Source: Chlorella sorokiniana
Lineage: Eukaryota; Chlorophyta; Trebouxiophyceae; Chlorellales; Chlorellaceae
Direction of reading: 5' to 3'
Assembly (NCBI GenBank): GCA_025917655.1
Contig: CP084613.1
Coordinates: 1,550,001 to 1,614,000 of the forward strand
DNA length: 64,000 nucleotides
Shown: in pieces, positions 34,817 to 54,311 of the stretch
How the letters are laid out: every line of letters begins with the position of its first letter
Numbering within the stretch: the stretch's first letter is position 1
The notes under the pieces: model-generated
Seen by the model: only the letters and a program-made list of their open reading frames with translations
What the model was told of the DNA's origin: nothing
Databases searched by the model: none
Translations under genes and position numbers: made by a program

Positions 34817-36165
34817 TCAGTCTGACAGCTGGAATGTTGGAGCCACCTCCAGCGCATCAAGCACGTGCACCAGGAACGTAGTGTCCTCTTGAGATGACCC
34901 GCCCAGCTTGTCGGGAGATTTGGATGCTGATGCAGAAGCGGAGGGAGACCCAGGCGTAGATGCTGCGCTCACCAGCAGCTTCACCAAATCCTGTAAGTCC
35001 ATCGCAAGGAAAGGGCGTTGAATGTGGCAACAACGCTGAAACAGTTGCTCTTGAACATTGCCTCTGGGAGACACTGATCCTACCTGCACCGCCCTCCCAT
35101 TGCTGATGCTCCTTGCGTCACCCTCGCCAGGGGCGGTGGGGCTGTCACCATCGCCGATGGCCTCCTTGGTTGAGATTGAAAAAGCATGCATTTGCATGAA
35201 CTGGGTGCTGACAAGAACTGCCAGGACGCAGGTTAAAACGCGCAGCACCCACCTGAACATCCAAGTGGCCAGCCTGTACAGTGGTTGATGTCTCCTTCCG
35301 CACTGCTCTGCTGCTTGTGAAGCCGGCCAAGGAGGCAGAGTCGGCAGAGCTGGAGGTGGCTGCAATCAGATGGGTCAGTGTAACAGCCATGGCAGCGTGC
35401 TGAGCAGGTATGCGGGCATGGCCACTGGGAAACGTAGCGGAAGCGGTGCTTGTGGGTGCAGTAAGCACGGGCTGGATCTGCGGGATGGAAAAGGCAGGAG
35501 GGGATGGAGGGGCACAGCTTGATGCAGGTTGGTCAACGCCAGGTGCGAATCGGCGGTGGGAAAAGGGCAGCTGCAACAGTTCCCATCCCATCCACAGCTC
35601 ACTGGGTTTGAGGCTTGAACGTTGCCAGCGGCAAAGCCGCCTGTGCTTTCCTCTACGAAGCCAGCGCCACTGACGGCAAGGGTTGCTTTTTGCGTTGAGA
35701 CGCTGCCTTTCACGGCACGATCAGCGACATCTGCAGTGCCTTGATCTGTGCATGCAGCCGGAGGCCATGCATGCAACAAGCTGAGTACAGGAACACTTTC
35801 AAGAGAGAAGCTAGTAGAACAAGAGTCAGAAGGCACACCTGCGCCGACGGCGACGCTTGCAGCAGCGATGGCGGCAGTAGCGCTAATAGCACTGCCCTCG
35901 GCCTGGGATGTTGCCATCATGCGCCTGAACAGGACAGCAACACATAGAGCAGCAGTTCTGCTGTCACCGTTTCAAGGATGCTGTCTGCGCCTTATTTGTC
36001 AGCCAGCAGCCGGCTAGGGAAGATTCCAGGTTTCATCACAGCAAGGCTGGCCACGCACCTGGCGCAGGAGGGGGTGGCAGCCAGGAGCAGCAAAAGAAGG
36101 AGCGGTAGGGCGTGGGCAGGGCAGGAGCGAGCCATGACGATGGTCTGTGACCCCATGATGCGCAT
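34817..36165 (-). CDS. Predicted secreted Ser/Ala-rich protein, unrecognised
   Basis: Exon 1 (36059-36165) encodes a good signal peptide: MRIMGSQTIVMARSCPAHAL followed by a run of Leu and ATPSCAR, then a GTGCGT donor. Exon 2 starts at 35924 (RMMATSQAEGSAISATAAIA) in matching phase. Later exons carry GTADVADRAVKGSVSTQKAT and FVEESTGGFAAGNVQ, then PVLTAPTSTASATFPSGHAR and LIAATSSSADSASLAGFTSS, and the end is DTTFLVHVLDALEVAPTFQL before TGA at 34817. The composition (Ser, Thr, Ala, few aromatics) resembles cell-wall or extracellular matrix glycoproteins of algae, but this is only inference; no domain is recognised. Middle exon borders are approximate. It lies between ALDH, with which it converges, and the ABCC gene upstream on the same strand. 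Confidence 0.5.
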
Positions 36166-45105
<8,940 letters not shown>

Positions 45106-45808
45106 CAAGGTTGGACAATATGAAGTGTGGAAGGCGAAGCAGAAGTGGTGAGTGGCGGCGGCAGCGGGCGCCACATCCAGCTCCTTAACAAAGCCAAGCA
45201 CCAGCCGCGAAACGCCCAGAGACGCAAAGCAGTGGGCGTCACCTTAGGGGGTTCTGCCCAAAGAGTGGGGGCTTCTTTTGGGTGGCCGCCGGGGCCTGGT
45301 GAAGGACATCTCCAGAGCCCCCTCCCTCCATATCCTTGCCGTCCGCAGCCATAACGGCTGATCGCTAAACAAATTAACCACCGGTGTCGCACGCCTGGTC
45401 GTGACGATGCAGCACTTGGTGGTGGGTTGCTCTCCTACGTTTCACGGAGCGGGGCTGCTTTTGAAATCCTGAAATAATGCAAGCAGACAGGCAGCCTATG
45501 CGAGGTGCTTCATTGGTCAAAACAGGAGTGACGAGAACACAGTGCCAGGCTGGCCAGCCGCCGTCCCTGAGCCGCACCAACCCCCTTGCACCGCAAAACC
45601 TCCCATTCCCCGAGCCTGGTGGCTAAAGGGTTGCTGTTCTCCAGCAGTTAACATTTGAGAAGTACGCAATGCCGAGTCAACAATAAGGGCACACTGGCGC
45701 ACAGCGGGCACTCGCAAGCGGTGATTGAACGAGGATGTGCGAGCAAGAGTACCTTCCACAAAGAATACGTCAAGAACAGCTGGTCAGTTGGGTTTGGTCT
45801 GTGGGCCG
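45106..45808. other. Spacer between ATP13A 3' end and ABCC 5' end
   Basis: About 700 bp, less GC-rich. Holds ATP13A 3'UTR and the ABCC promoter. A 95-codon minus frame at 45105-45392 has no motif and is not called. Confidence 0.5.
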
Positions 45809-48800
45809 CTAGCTGACGAGGAAGCGCCCCAACAGGCGCCGCCCCTGCAGGCGGGAGTAGGCCCACGAGGCCAGCGCGTCCACCAGCCAGGAGGCCGCCA
45901 GGTTGGCAAGCAGCAGCAGGCAGAGCTTGCCGCGGAAGTCGGGCGGGAAGGGCTGCAGCCCCGCAAAGCGCTCGCCCACCGGCCCCGACGGCACCAGAAT
46001 CAGCAGCGCCAGGAACAGGGTCTGGAAGGACATGGCTGCAGGGCACGAGGGGCAGGCGCCGACACAGGGGAGCGCTTTGAGCGCGCGGGCTTACGATGCC
46101 CGGGGGCATGCAGGCAGAGCCAGCGCACAGCTTTTGGGACCAGCGAGCTGCTACCCATGGAGGGTGCGGGCCGCACACCCCTTCCCCTCGGCGCAGGCAG
46201 CGGGCTCACCCAGCAGGAGCCAGATGTTGGTGTAGATGGGGCGGCGGAAGGGGGGCCCTTGTTGAACACAAAGGCGGCCACCAGGAACTGGCCCAGCGAG
46301 GTGAGGAAGACGGTGGAGTTCTCGTACGACACGCTGCACTGCCGGCTGTTGGACTGGCCGCGCTCAAAGCAGTTGACGCCCTGCGGGTGGGGGTCGAACC
46401 GCGTGTACCACGGCTGCCGCGTCAGCATCACCATCGCAAACACCTGGACGCAGGGGGTGGGGGTGAGGGGCGGCGTCAGCCGCGTGCGCTCGATAGCCTT
46501 GTACACGGGATGAGAGCTGGGTGCTGCCTTCCCCAGCTGCTGCCGAGACTGTTCCAGCGCCCCCTGTCCCCCCTCCCCTCCTAACCCTCACAACCCCCAC
46601 CTGGAACAGCACGCAGGTGGCAAACTGCATGGTGACGGGCAGCCAGATGCCCAGGCTCATGAGGCGCTGCGGGGGCGCTCCCTGGACAGCCTGCGCGCGG
46701 GGTGAGTGAACCCCATCACCGACGCCAGCACCGTGGTGAACAGCAGGTCCTGGATCAGGTACTGCCAGTTGCCCACGGAGCCGCCGTAGCTGTACATCAG
46801 GGCCACGCCAAAGGTCTGTCGGGGGCGGGGGCGGGAAGGAGGGGGGCTGGACGGGCGCGCACATCGTAAGCTTACCAGGCAGCACACTCGGGATGCAGGA
46901 GGTGGGGTGTGGTGGTGTGGTGAGGGTGGTATGGGTGTGAGGGCGCCCCCAAACAGCGCCCTAGCGGCAGCCTTGCCCAGAAAGCAGCGAACGTGACGAC
47001 CACAAAGCCCGCATCCACAGGCTCTGCGCGCTGCCCATCCGCTCGCCTGGATGAAGGCGTAGACGATGATGAACTTGAAGATGATGTAGGAGGTGACCAG
47101 GGAGCAGCGCCCTCGGCAATCACCGTCACCATGCAGGCGATGGTCTGGCGCTTGGAGGTGAGGGGCGCCGCCACCGAGGCCTCCGCCTCGCACAGCGACA
47201 CGCCCACGTGCGCCGCCTTGAGCGCGCCCACGTCGTTGGCGCCGTCGCCGCAGAAGCCCACGTGGTGGCCCAGCCCCGCAGCGGCGTCCCCCGCCTCGCC
47301 CGCCACCCCGTCCCCAGCAGCTCCATGAGCGTGCGCTTGTCGTCGGGGACATGCGCGCAAACACGCCCGCCTGGCGCAGGAAGGGCTCCACCGTGCCCAG
47401 CTCTTGCAGCTGCGGGGGGCCATGGCAGCGACATTGGGTTGGACGCTGAGAGGACGGCTGCTGCCTGCAATTGCCTCACCGTCCGTACGCGTGGCTGCCC
47501 GCCCCTCCGGCTCGCACCTTTTCAAACCCTCGCCCGGTGACCGCCGCTGCCAGAGACCCCGCCGCCACGCCGCCCAGCAGCTCGTCGCTCCCGCCCGGCA
47601 GCTGCGCGCCGTCGGCGCCTGCCGCCGCCAGCGCCAGCTCGCTCTCCTCCACGCGCCCCTCGCCGCTGGCTGTGTCCGCAAAGGCCACGGGGCGGTTGCG
47701 GCAGAGCATGCCGCACAGGTGGGCCACCGACACCGCTGTGCGCGCGTGGTCGCCGGTGACCATGACGGTGCGGATGTGTGCGTCGTGCAGCTGGGAGATG
47801 ACGGAGGCGGTGTCGCTGCGCAGCGGGTTGACCATCACTGCCAGCCCGCAGAAGCGCAGCCCGACCTCCAGCTCCTCCTGCAGCATGCGGGGGTGGGGGC
47901 GGGGGATGGAGAGGTGGGCAGCAGCGTAGGGCCCTGGATGGCTTGGGGCGAGAGTGGTTGGGAGGGCAGGCCTGCGCGCACGATTGAGAAGCGCACTGCA
48001 CAGGTGCATGCAGCGTTCCGCAGCAAGCGGGCTGCCAGGTGAAGTGCCCCACCCCCGTCCCCGCCAGCGAGCCCACCTGCGCCATGCCCTGCACGTCGCC
48101 CTCTCCCAGCCCCGCCAGCTGCCGGGTAGCCATGCCCAGCACGCGCAGCCCTCCCGCGTGTACCGCCCCAGCTCCTCATCAAACCCGGGTGGCACGCTGT
48201 CGGGGCTGCATGCAAGTGGGGGAGGAGCACACCTGCTTGCAGCGAGCCACAACCCTCCCCCACCCTCGCCTGCCGCCCAGCGCATGCAGGACTCGCGACG
48301 CAGCCAGCCACGCCTCCCCCAAATACTGCCCATCCTCAGCCCCTGTCCCACCATCCACCCGTCCCCACCCCCGCCCTCACAACCCACCCGCCAGCTTGCG
48401 CATCATCTCGGGGAGCCCTTGGCCATGACGTGCAGCGAGCCGTCGGGCTTGCGCACCACCACCACGTTGCGCTGGCGCTCCGCCGAAAACTCAAACCGCC
48501 GCACGATGGTGTAGGCGCCCGCCAGCCCGGCGGCGCCCCGGCGGCGGCGCCACCTTGGTGCGCACGTGGGCGGTGGCCAGCAGGGCTGGGGAGGCGGGGC
48601 GGAGCACGGGCTGCCCAGCGGCGAGCCCCCCCCTCCTCCGCCACCGTCACCACCTCCAGGGGCTGGCCGCCGCCGTCGTCCAGCATGCGCCAGCCGGTGG
48701 CCTGGAACAGGCGCTGGTCCAGCGGGTCCCCCACCAGCTCTGCACCCAGCTGCGCCAGGCCGTGGCAGGTGGCCAGCAGCTCCTGCAGGGGCCCCGGCAT

Positions 48801-51425
48801 CGCCCCCCGCCCGCCATGGGCGCAAAGGCGGAGGCGTCGGGCAGCGCGGGCACCACTCCCTGCAGGTCCAGCCCCGGCTCGGTCAGCGTGCCCGTCTTGT
48901 CAAAGCACAGCACGTCCAGGTGGCCCGCCAGCGCCACGGCGGCGGGGTTGGACACGTAGATGTCGTGGCGCTGCAGGCGGGCGACGGCGATGGCGGTGGC
49001 CACGGTGAGGCAGGCGGGCAGGGCGGGGGGACCGCGATGGTGATCATGTCCAGGTACTTGAGGATGATGAAGCTGGCAGGGGAGCGGGGAGGGGCGCAGG
49101 GCAGGCGCAAGGCGTGCGTCTGTCAGCGGAATCAGCAGCAACCCACCACCCAGGTCCGGCCATGACACGCGCACCACCCCCACCACAGCCCTCAACACGG
49201 GCACATCTGTGCCCGTGCCTCGCCCTCCCGCCTCCGCCTCACCCCGCCCCTGCGCCGTAGGACGCCAGCGCCACCACGTCCCACACATAGAAGCCCAGCC
49301 CCAGCAGCATCATCACGGCGATGAACTTGAGCGCGTCCCCACAAACGTCTGGCGGTGCGCGCGGGAACAGGATGCTCTTCATCAGCTGCCCCTTGGCCGT
49401 CCAGAAGGCGGTGCGGCACACCACGCCAAGCGCCTGGCGCTCGCTGCCGCCGGGCGAACCTGCAGGCAGCGGGCGGGGGCAGCGCGCTCAGCAGGGCAGG
49501 CGCGGGGAGCAGCCGCCACAGGCCCTGCTGGGCACAACTGCCTGTCATGCACCCGCTGTGGCACAGCAACAGCGCAGCCAGCGCCCCCACCCCCCACCCC
49601 ACCCACCTGCGCCACGCAGGTGCCGCTGTAGAGTGTGCAGCCCTTGTGCACGTCGGGGTCGTAGTGCGGACCGTCCACGGCGGGGCTGTAGGCCACCTTG
49701 CGCACCGGCACCGCCTCCCCGTCAGCATGTTCTCATCAACAATGGCCTCGCCCCTGCAGGCAGCCGGGCGGGCAGAGGGCTGGAAGCAGCCACAGAGGCC
49801 CCAAGCAGTGCCCCAGCACTGGCAGCAGCTCAGCCGGCGTTGGGGGCGGCCAAGTGTGGGGTGCCCACCTGCCCTTGCGCGCCCCCCCCCCCGCTTCCCC
49901 ACCTGACCAGCGCCACATCGCAGGGCAGCACCCCGGGTGCAGCACCACCACATCGCCCGGCAGCAGGTCGCGAGAGTCCACGCTGGCCACCCGCCCGCCG
50001 CTCAGCACCTGCACCTCGCACGCATAGTGCGCCAGCGCGGCCAGGCGGCGGCGGTACTGGTGCGCCGACACCACGTTGGCCACGATGGAGAAGAGGGTGA
50101 TGGCCAGGATGATGAGGCTGTAGCTGTAGTACGCCTGCGCGCACCTGCGGGGGCGGACGGGGGAGGGCGGGTGGCGGGGAGGGGCTGCTGATCTGGCGCT
50201 GGCATTCACTGCTGTCCAACCAGGCCCAAGCCAGGCGGGCGCGCTCGGGTCGCACACGCTGTCTGGCCGCCCAAGCCTGCTACCACGCGCCTGTCGCCCC
50301 CTGCTCACCAGATGGCCACCGATGCATACTGGAAGATGAAGAAGGGGTGGATCATTTCCTCCGCCATCAGCCGCGCCACGCTGCGCACCGGGATGACCAG
50401 CTCGTTGGCGCCGTACAGCGTGCGCCGCTCGCCGCGGTCAAAGTCGTCCATGAGCTGGCCTGCAGGGAAAAGGGTGCACAGCGCCCGCAGCGTGGGCATC
50501 AGGAACCGGGCGCCGGCTGGCCGCCAAGCCGCATTGGCTGCGTGCGGCGGCGCTGCACACTGCTGCCCCTCCTCCTCCGCCAGCGGGCCCACCCACCCTT
50601 GATGTTGCGGCTGCCCGCCACCGAGTGCAAAGTGGTGGCAAAGTCGGCGGGCATGGCGGGGACGGGGAGGAAGGTGGCGCGGCCGTGGTGGTACAGGTAC
50701 CGCCCGCAGCGGTACTCCAGCAGCCGGTCGTAGCCGTCGCCGCCCTTGAGAGGCGCGGCTGCTGCCGCCAGCGGCAGCTCCTCCTCCTCCTCGGCCAGCA
50801 CGTGGCTGGGGTGGTGCAGCGAGGTGGAGCCGTTGGCCTGGATGTTGATGGAGTTGAAGCTGGCCAGCCGCTGCACCCACACCAGGTCTTGCTGGCGGTC
50901 CACCGACTGCACCGTGACAAGAGGTGAGAGACCTGGGTTTGGCAGCGGTACCATGCAGCGCCGCGCCCCGCCGCGAAGCACACCCCAACCTTATGCGCTT
51001 GCTGCTGCCGCGGGAACCGCTCACCGTCACCACCACGCACTGTGCCTGGGCCAGCGGGCAGGGGACCATTGTGAAGAGCACGCGGATGCGCAGGAACCAG
51101 CGCGACAGCAGGAACAAGATGCCGCCCGTGAGGATGCACAACGCCCAAAACAGGGCCTGGCGATGCAGCGGGCATCGGTAGCCCTGGAAGCTCGCAATCT
51201 CCTGCAAGTGGGGCGATGCCGAGCGCATTTGGGTGGGCGGCGCTGCCACCACGAGCGGTCGCTGCCGCCAGCAGGGAGCAAAGCTGTAGTGCAACTGCCT
51301 GTGCACCCGCATCTTACCTTGTCATGGGCCTGTTCCTCGGGCTGACTGCTGGAGCTGGGCTGGCCCTTAGGCAGCAGCCCTGCCAGCTCCACTTGGCCCC
51401 CGTCAGCCTTCCTCTTCGACGCCAT
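45809..51425 (-). CDS. ATP13A: P5B-type ATPase (ATP13A2-like, polyamine/cation transporter)
   Basis: P-type ATPase; animal ATP13A2/3 move polyamines from lysosomes or endosomes to the cytosol. Fourteen exons: 51319-51425, 51027-51201, 50597-50906, 50309-50459, 49903-50144, 49607-49753, 49253-49459, 48388-49072, 48077-48205, 47518-47877, 47047-47409, 46601-46815, 46210-46443, 45809-46035. The N-terminal P5 domain reads [20 protein letters not shown]. Core motifs: [13 protein letters not shown]; the actuator [14 protein letters not shown] in M4, the P5B hallmark; phosphorylation site [31 protein letters not shown]; hinge [21 protein letters not shown]-terminal helices end LVS. Several missing bases, all in G/C runs (about 49935, 49722, 49034, 48415). 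The intron after 47047 is GC-AG. Divergent from NIPA. P5B class is certain; substrate is inferred. Confidence 0.95.
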
Positions 51426-51789
51426 GGAGGCGGCTCAGCAAATGGTGGATTGGAATGCACCCAAAAACATCCAGACCGCACTCAAACCGCCACACGCGGC
51501 GGGAGGTTGTTGTGCTAGCCTGAGGCGCGAGGCAGCTGCGGCTAGCATAACAAAAGTTGTGCCATGAGTCAAGTTTTGATCAATGACCCCCAGGGCCTTG
51601 AAATGTTCGCACCTCAGCGACGCGAGACTTTCTCGGGCAGGACAGTAAGCGTACTGCACAGCCCTGCAGCGGCTTCTGAACGCACCCTGCCACCTTGAAT
51701 GATAGTGTGGCAAGCTTGTGTGATCCTCAGTAAAGCGTCAACGGGTTTCTCGCGTGTTCCGAAAGGAGGTTGGCGCTGGCTGCATCCCC
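51426..51789. promoter_or_regulatory. Divergent promoter region ATP13A / NIPA
   Basis: 364 bp between the ATGs of two membrane transporter genes. AT-richer than the genes; no defined element recognised. Confidence 0.5.
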
Positions 51790-54085
51790 ATGAGCACATC
51801 AGGCGGTGGTGAGAACGGTGTCGGATAGGAATGCATCACGGAGTGCTCCGAGGACCCCAAGTCTCCCGGCTGGCGCAGGCACACCTGCCCCGCCGTGGCG
51901 CTTGCGCTGTCCGCGCGTGTCTGCCTGACCTGCGCCCGTGTTTCCTGTTGGTGTGTCCAGGGAATGAGCTTGTCAAAGCAGCAGCCAGAGGTGCAGCAGC
52001 AGCAGCAAGCGCAGCGGCAGCGCAGGGCGGGCTCTCCGACCAGACCGTCGGCCTGCTGCTGGCCCTCTCCAGCAGCGTCTTCATCGGCTCCAGCTTCGTC
52101 ATCAAGAAGCGCGGCCTGCGGCGGGCGGGCTCAACAGGCGTGCGCGCAGGTGTGGTTGTCACCGACGGGCGCGCAGGGCGCCTGGCTGCTTGTGACTGCT
52201 CCTCCAGCGCGGCCCGCCCCCTCCACCTGCTCCGCAGGCAGCGGCGGCTTCTCCTACCTGCTGGAGCCCTTGTGGTGGGTGGGCCTGGTGGCCATGGCGC
52301 TCGGCGAGGTAGCCAACTTCGCGGCCTACGCGTTTGCGCCCGCGATACTCGTCACGCCGCTGGGAGCGCTGTCCATCATTGTCAGGTGTGAGGCTGAGGC
52401 TCGGGCGTGCCCAGCTCCGTCTTTGCTGCTAAGGCACCTGGCATGCAGCACTGCCAGCAGACCAAAGGCCTTGTGCCCACCGGCCTTCAACCCCTCTTTC
52501 CCCCGATCATCTCCCTCTCATTGTCCCTCGCAGCGCTGTGCTGGCGCACCACCTGCTGGCGGAGCGGCTGAACGCGTTTGGGGTGGTGGGCTGCCTGCTG
52601 TGCATGGCGGGCTCCCTGGCCATCGTGCTGCACGCGCCCCAGGAGCGCCCCATCGCCTCGGTGCTCCAAGTGTGGACGCTGGCCACGCAGCCGGGTGAGC
52701 AGCTGCTCAGCAGCTGCACCACCCTCACGGATGTACCCACCACCTGCGGGCCCCCTACCGCCGGCCACTTGCACGTTCTGCAGTTGATCGCCGTCGCCCG
52801 GTCGCCACGGTTGCCGCTGCCGCAGGTTTCCTGCTGTATGTGTGCGGTGCGCTGGCGGCCACCCTATACTTGGTGTTTGGCGTCAGCCAGGAGGTGCAGA
52901 CAAGCAACATCCTGGTCTACGTCGCCATTTGCTCCATCGTGGGCTCGCTGTCTGGTGGGGGCGCCGCAGCGCGGCGGGGCGCGCACATTGGCTGCGGCTT
53001 GTGGGTGTTGCTGGGGTTTGGGGCATTGGGACGGCAGCTAAGAACCGGCCATGTGGGCGACACGGGTTGCCAGCATGCCCTGCAACCCCGCCCTCCTTCC
53101 TTTGCGCGCCACCTGGCCGCAGTGATGAGCTGCAAGGCGCTGGGCATTGCGCTGAAGCTGACAGCTGAGGGCGACAACCAGCTGGTGTACCCCCAGACCT
53201 ACGTCTTCCTCCTGGTGGTGGTGGCGGCCGTGGTCACGCAGGTGGGGGGCAGGGGGCAGGGGCCCGGCAGGGGTTTGGGCGCTGGGGTGGCGGGGCGGTG
53301 GTGCTGGCCAGCTGTGCTGGCCAGCGACCTCACCAGCATGGAGTGACGTTCGGGCGCCCCACCCACCCCCCACTCCCTCACCCCGCCCTCAGATGAACTA
53401 CCTGAACAAGGCGCTGGACCTGTTCAACACCGCCATCGTGACCCCCATCTACTACGTCATGTTCACCACCCTCACCATCGCCGCCTCCTGGATCATGATG
53501 CGCGAGCAGCAGAGCAGCACCCAGGTGCGGGCGACGCCCTGCAGGCAGCATCCCGGCTGCTGGGCCAAAGTGCCGGCAGGCATTTAGTTGCAGGCACTGC
53601 AAAGCATCAGCAGCTTCAGCCTGGAGGCGGCTCAGCTCTGGGCTGCGAAGGCCTGACCCTGTGCCCGCCCCGCGTGTGCGCCGCAGCTGCTGACGGAGGC
53701 CAGCGGGTTTGTGACCATCGTGTGCGGCACCTTCCTGCTGCACACCACCAAGGACGTGGACCTGCCCATGGAGGCCTTCATGCAGCTCCTGGTGCGCGGC
53801 AGCAGTGGAGGTGGCGGCGTGAACGGCATGGCGGGCCCAGGCCCGGCGGCAGCAGCAGGCTTTCAGCAACAGACGTGGATGACGGGCTCGAGCTGGGAGC
53901 TGCCACAACTCCAAATTCAAAAACTGCAATACGGAGAGGCGTTGGTCAGCGGTAGACTAGGTTGCAAGTCGACCTCAGCAGAGCAGGTGCTGGCTGCTGG
54001 CTGTCCTATGTGTTCTGATTCCGTCGCACCTTTCGATTGCACACCCGAACCTGACTTGTTTCGATTTCATTTCCGACCACAATAA
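51790..54085 (+). CDS. NIPA: NIPA-type magnesium transporter (DUF803)
   Basis: Nine-helix membrane protein of the NIPA/DUF803 family, Mg2+ transporters of endosome and plasma membrane within the DMT superfamily. Eight exons: 51790-51808, 51961-52149, 52238-52385, 52534-52694, 52826-52954, 53123-53241, 53393-53524, 53687-54085; 431 aa with no frame correction. Motifs: [20 protein letters not shown] followed by [105 protein letters not shown], and [20 protein letters not shown]. The small first exon (MSTSGG) is joined in correct phase; an Ala-rich stretch precedes helix 1. The C-terminal tail of about 110 residues is Gly/Gln-rich and not conserved. Divergent from ATP13A. Confidence 0.95.
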
Positions 54086-54311
54086 CTTAATCTTACACCA
54101 TGCTTTTGAGCTACGGCTTATGTGCACTGCAAAAGGCCAATCGCGCACATGCCCATGTCGACGTTTCCTGTTCGGAAGCTGGAGAGGCACATTGGCGCAA
54201 GGGTGGTGCCTCATGTGCAGAGCCCCAGTAGGCAGAGGACAGCTGCGCCGCCATGTTACGGTGGGCATCAGCAGTTGACAGGCGCAGCCAAGACTTGATG
54301 AGAGGTTGAGA

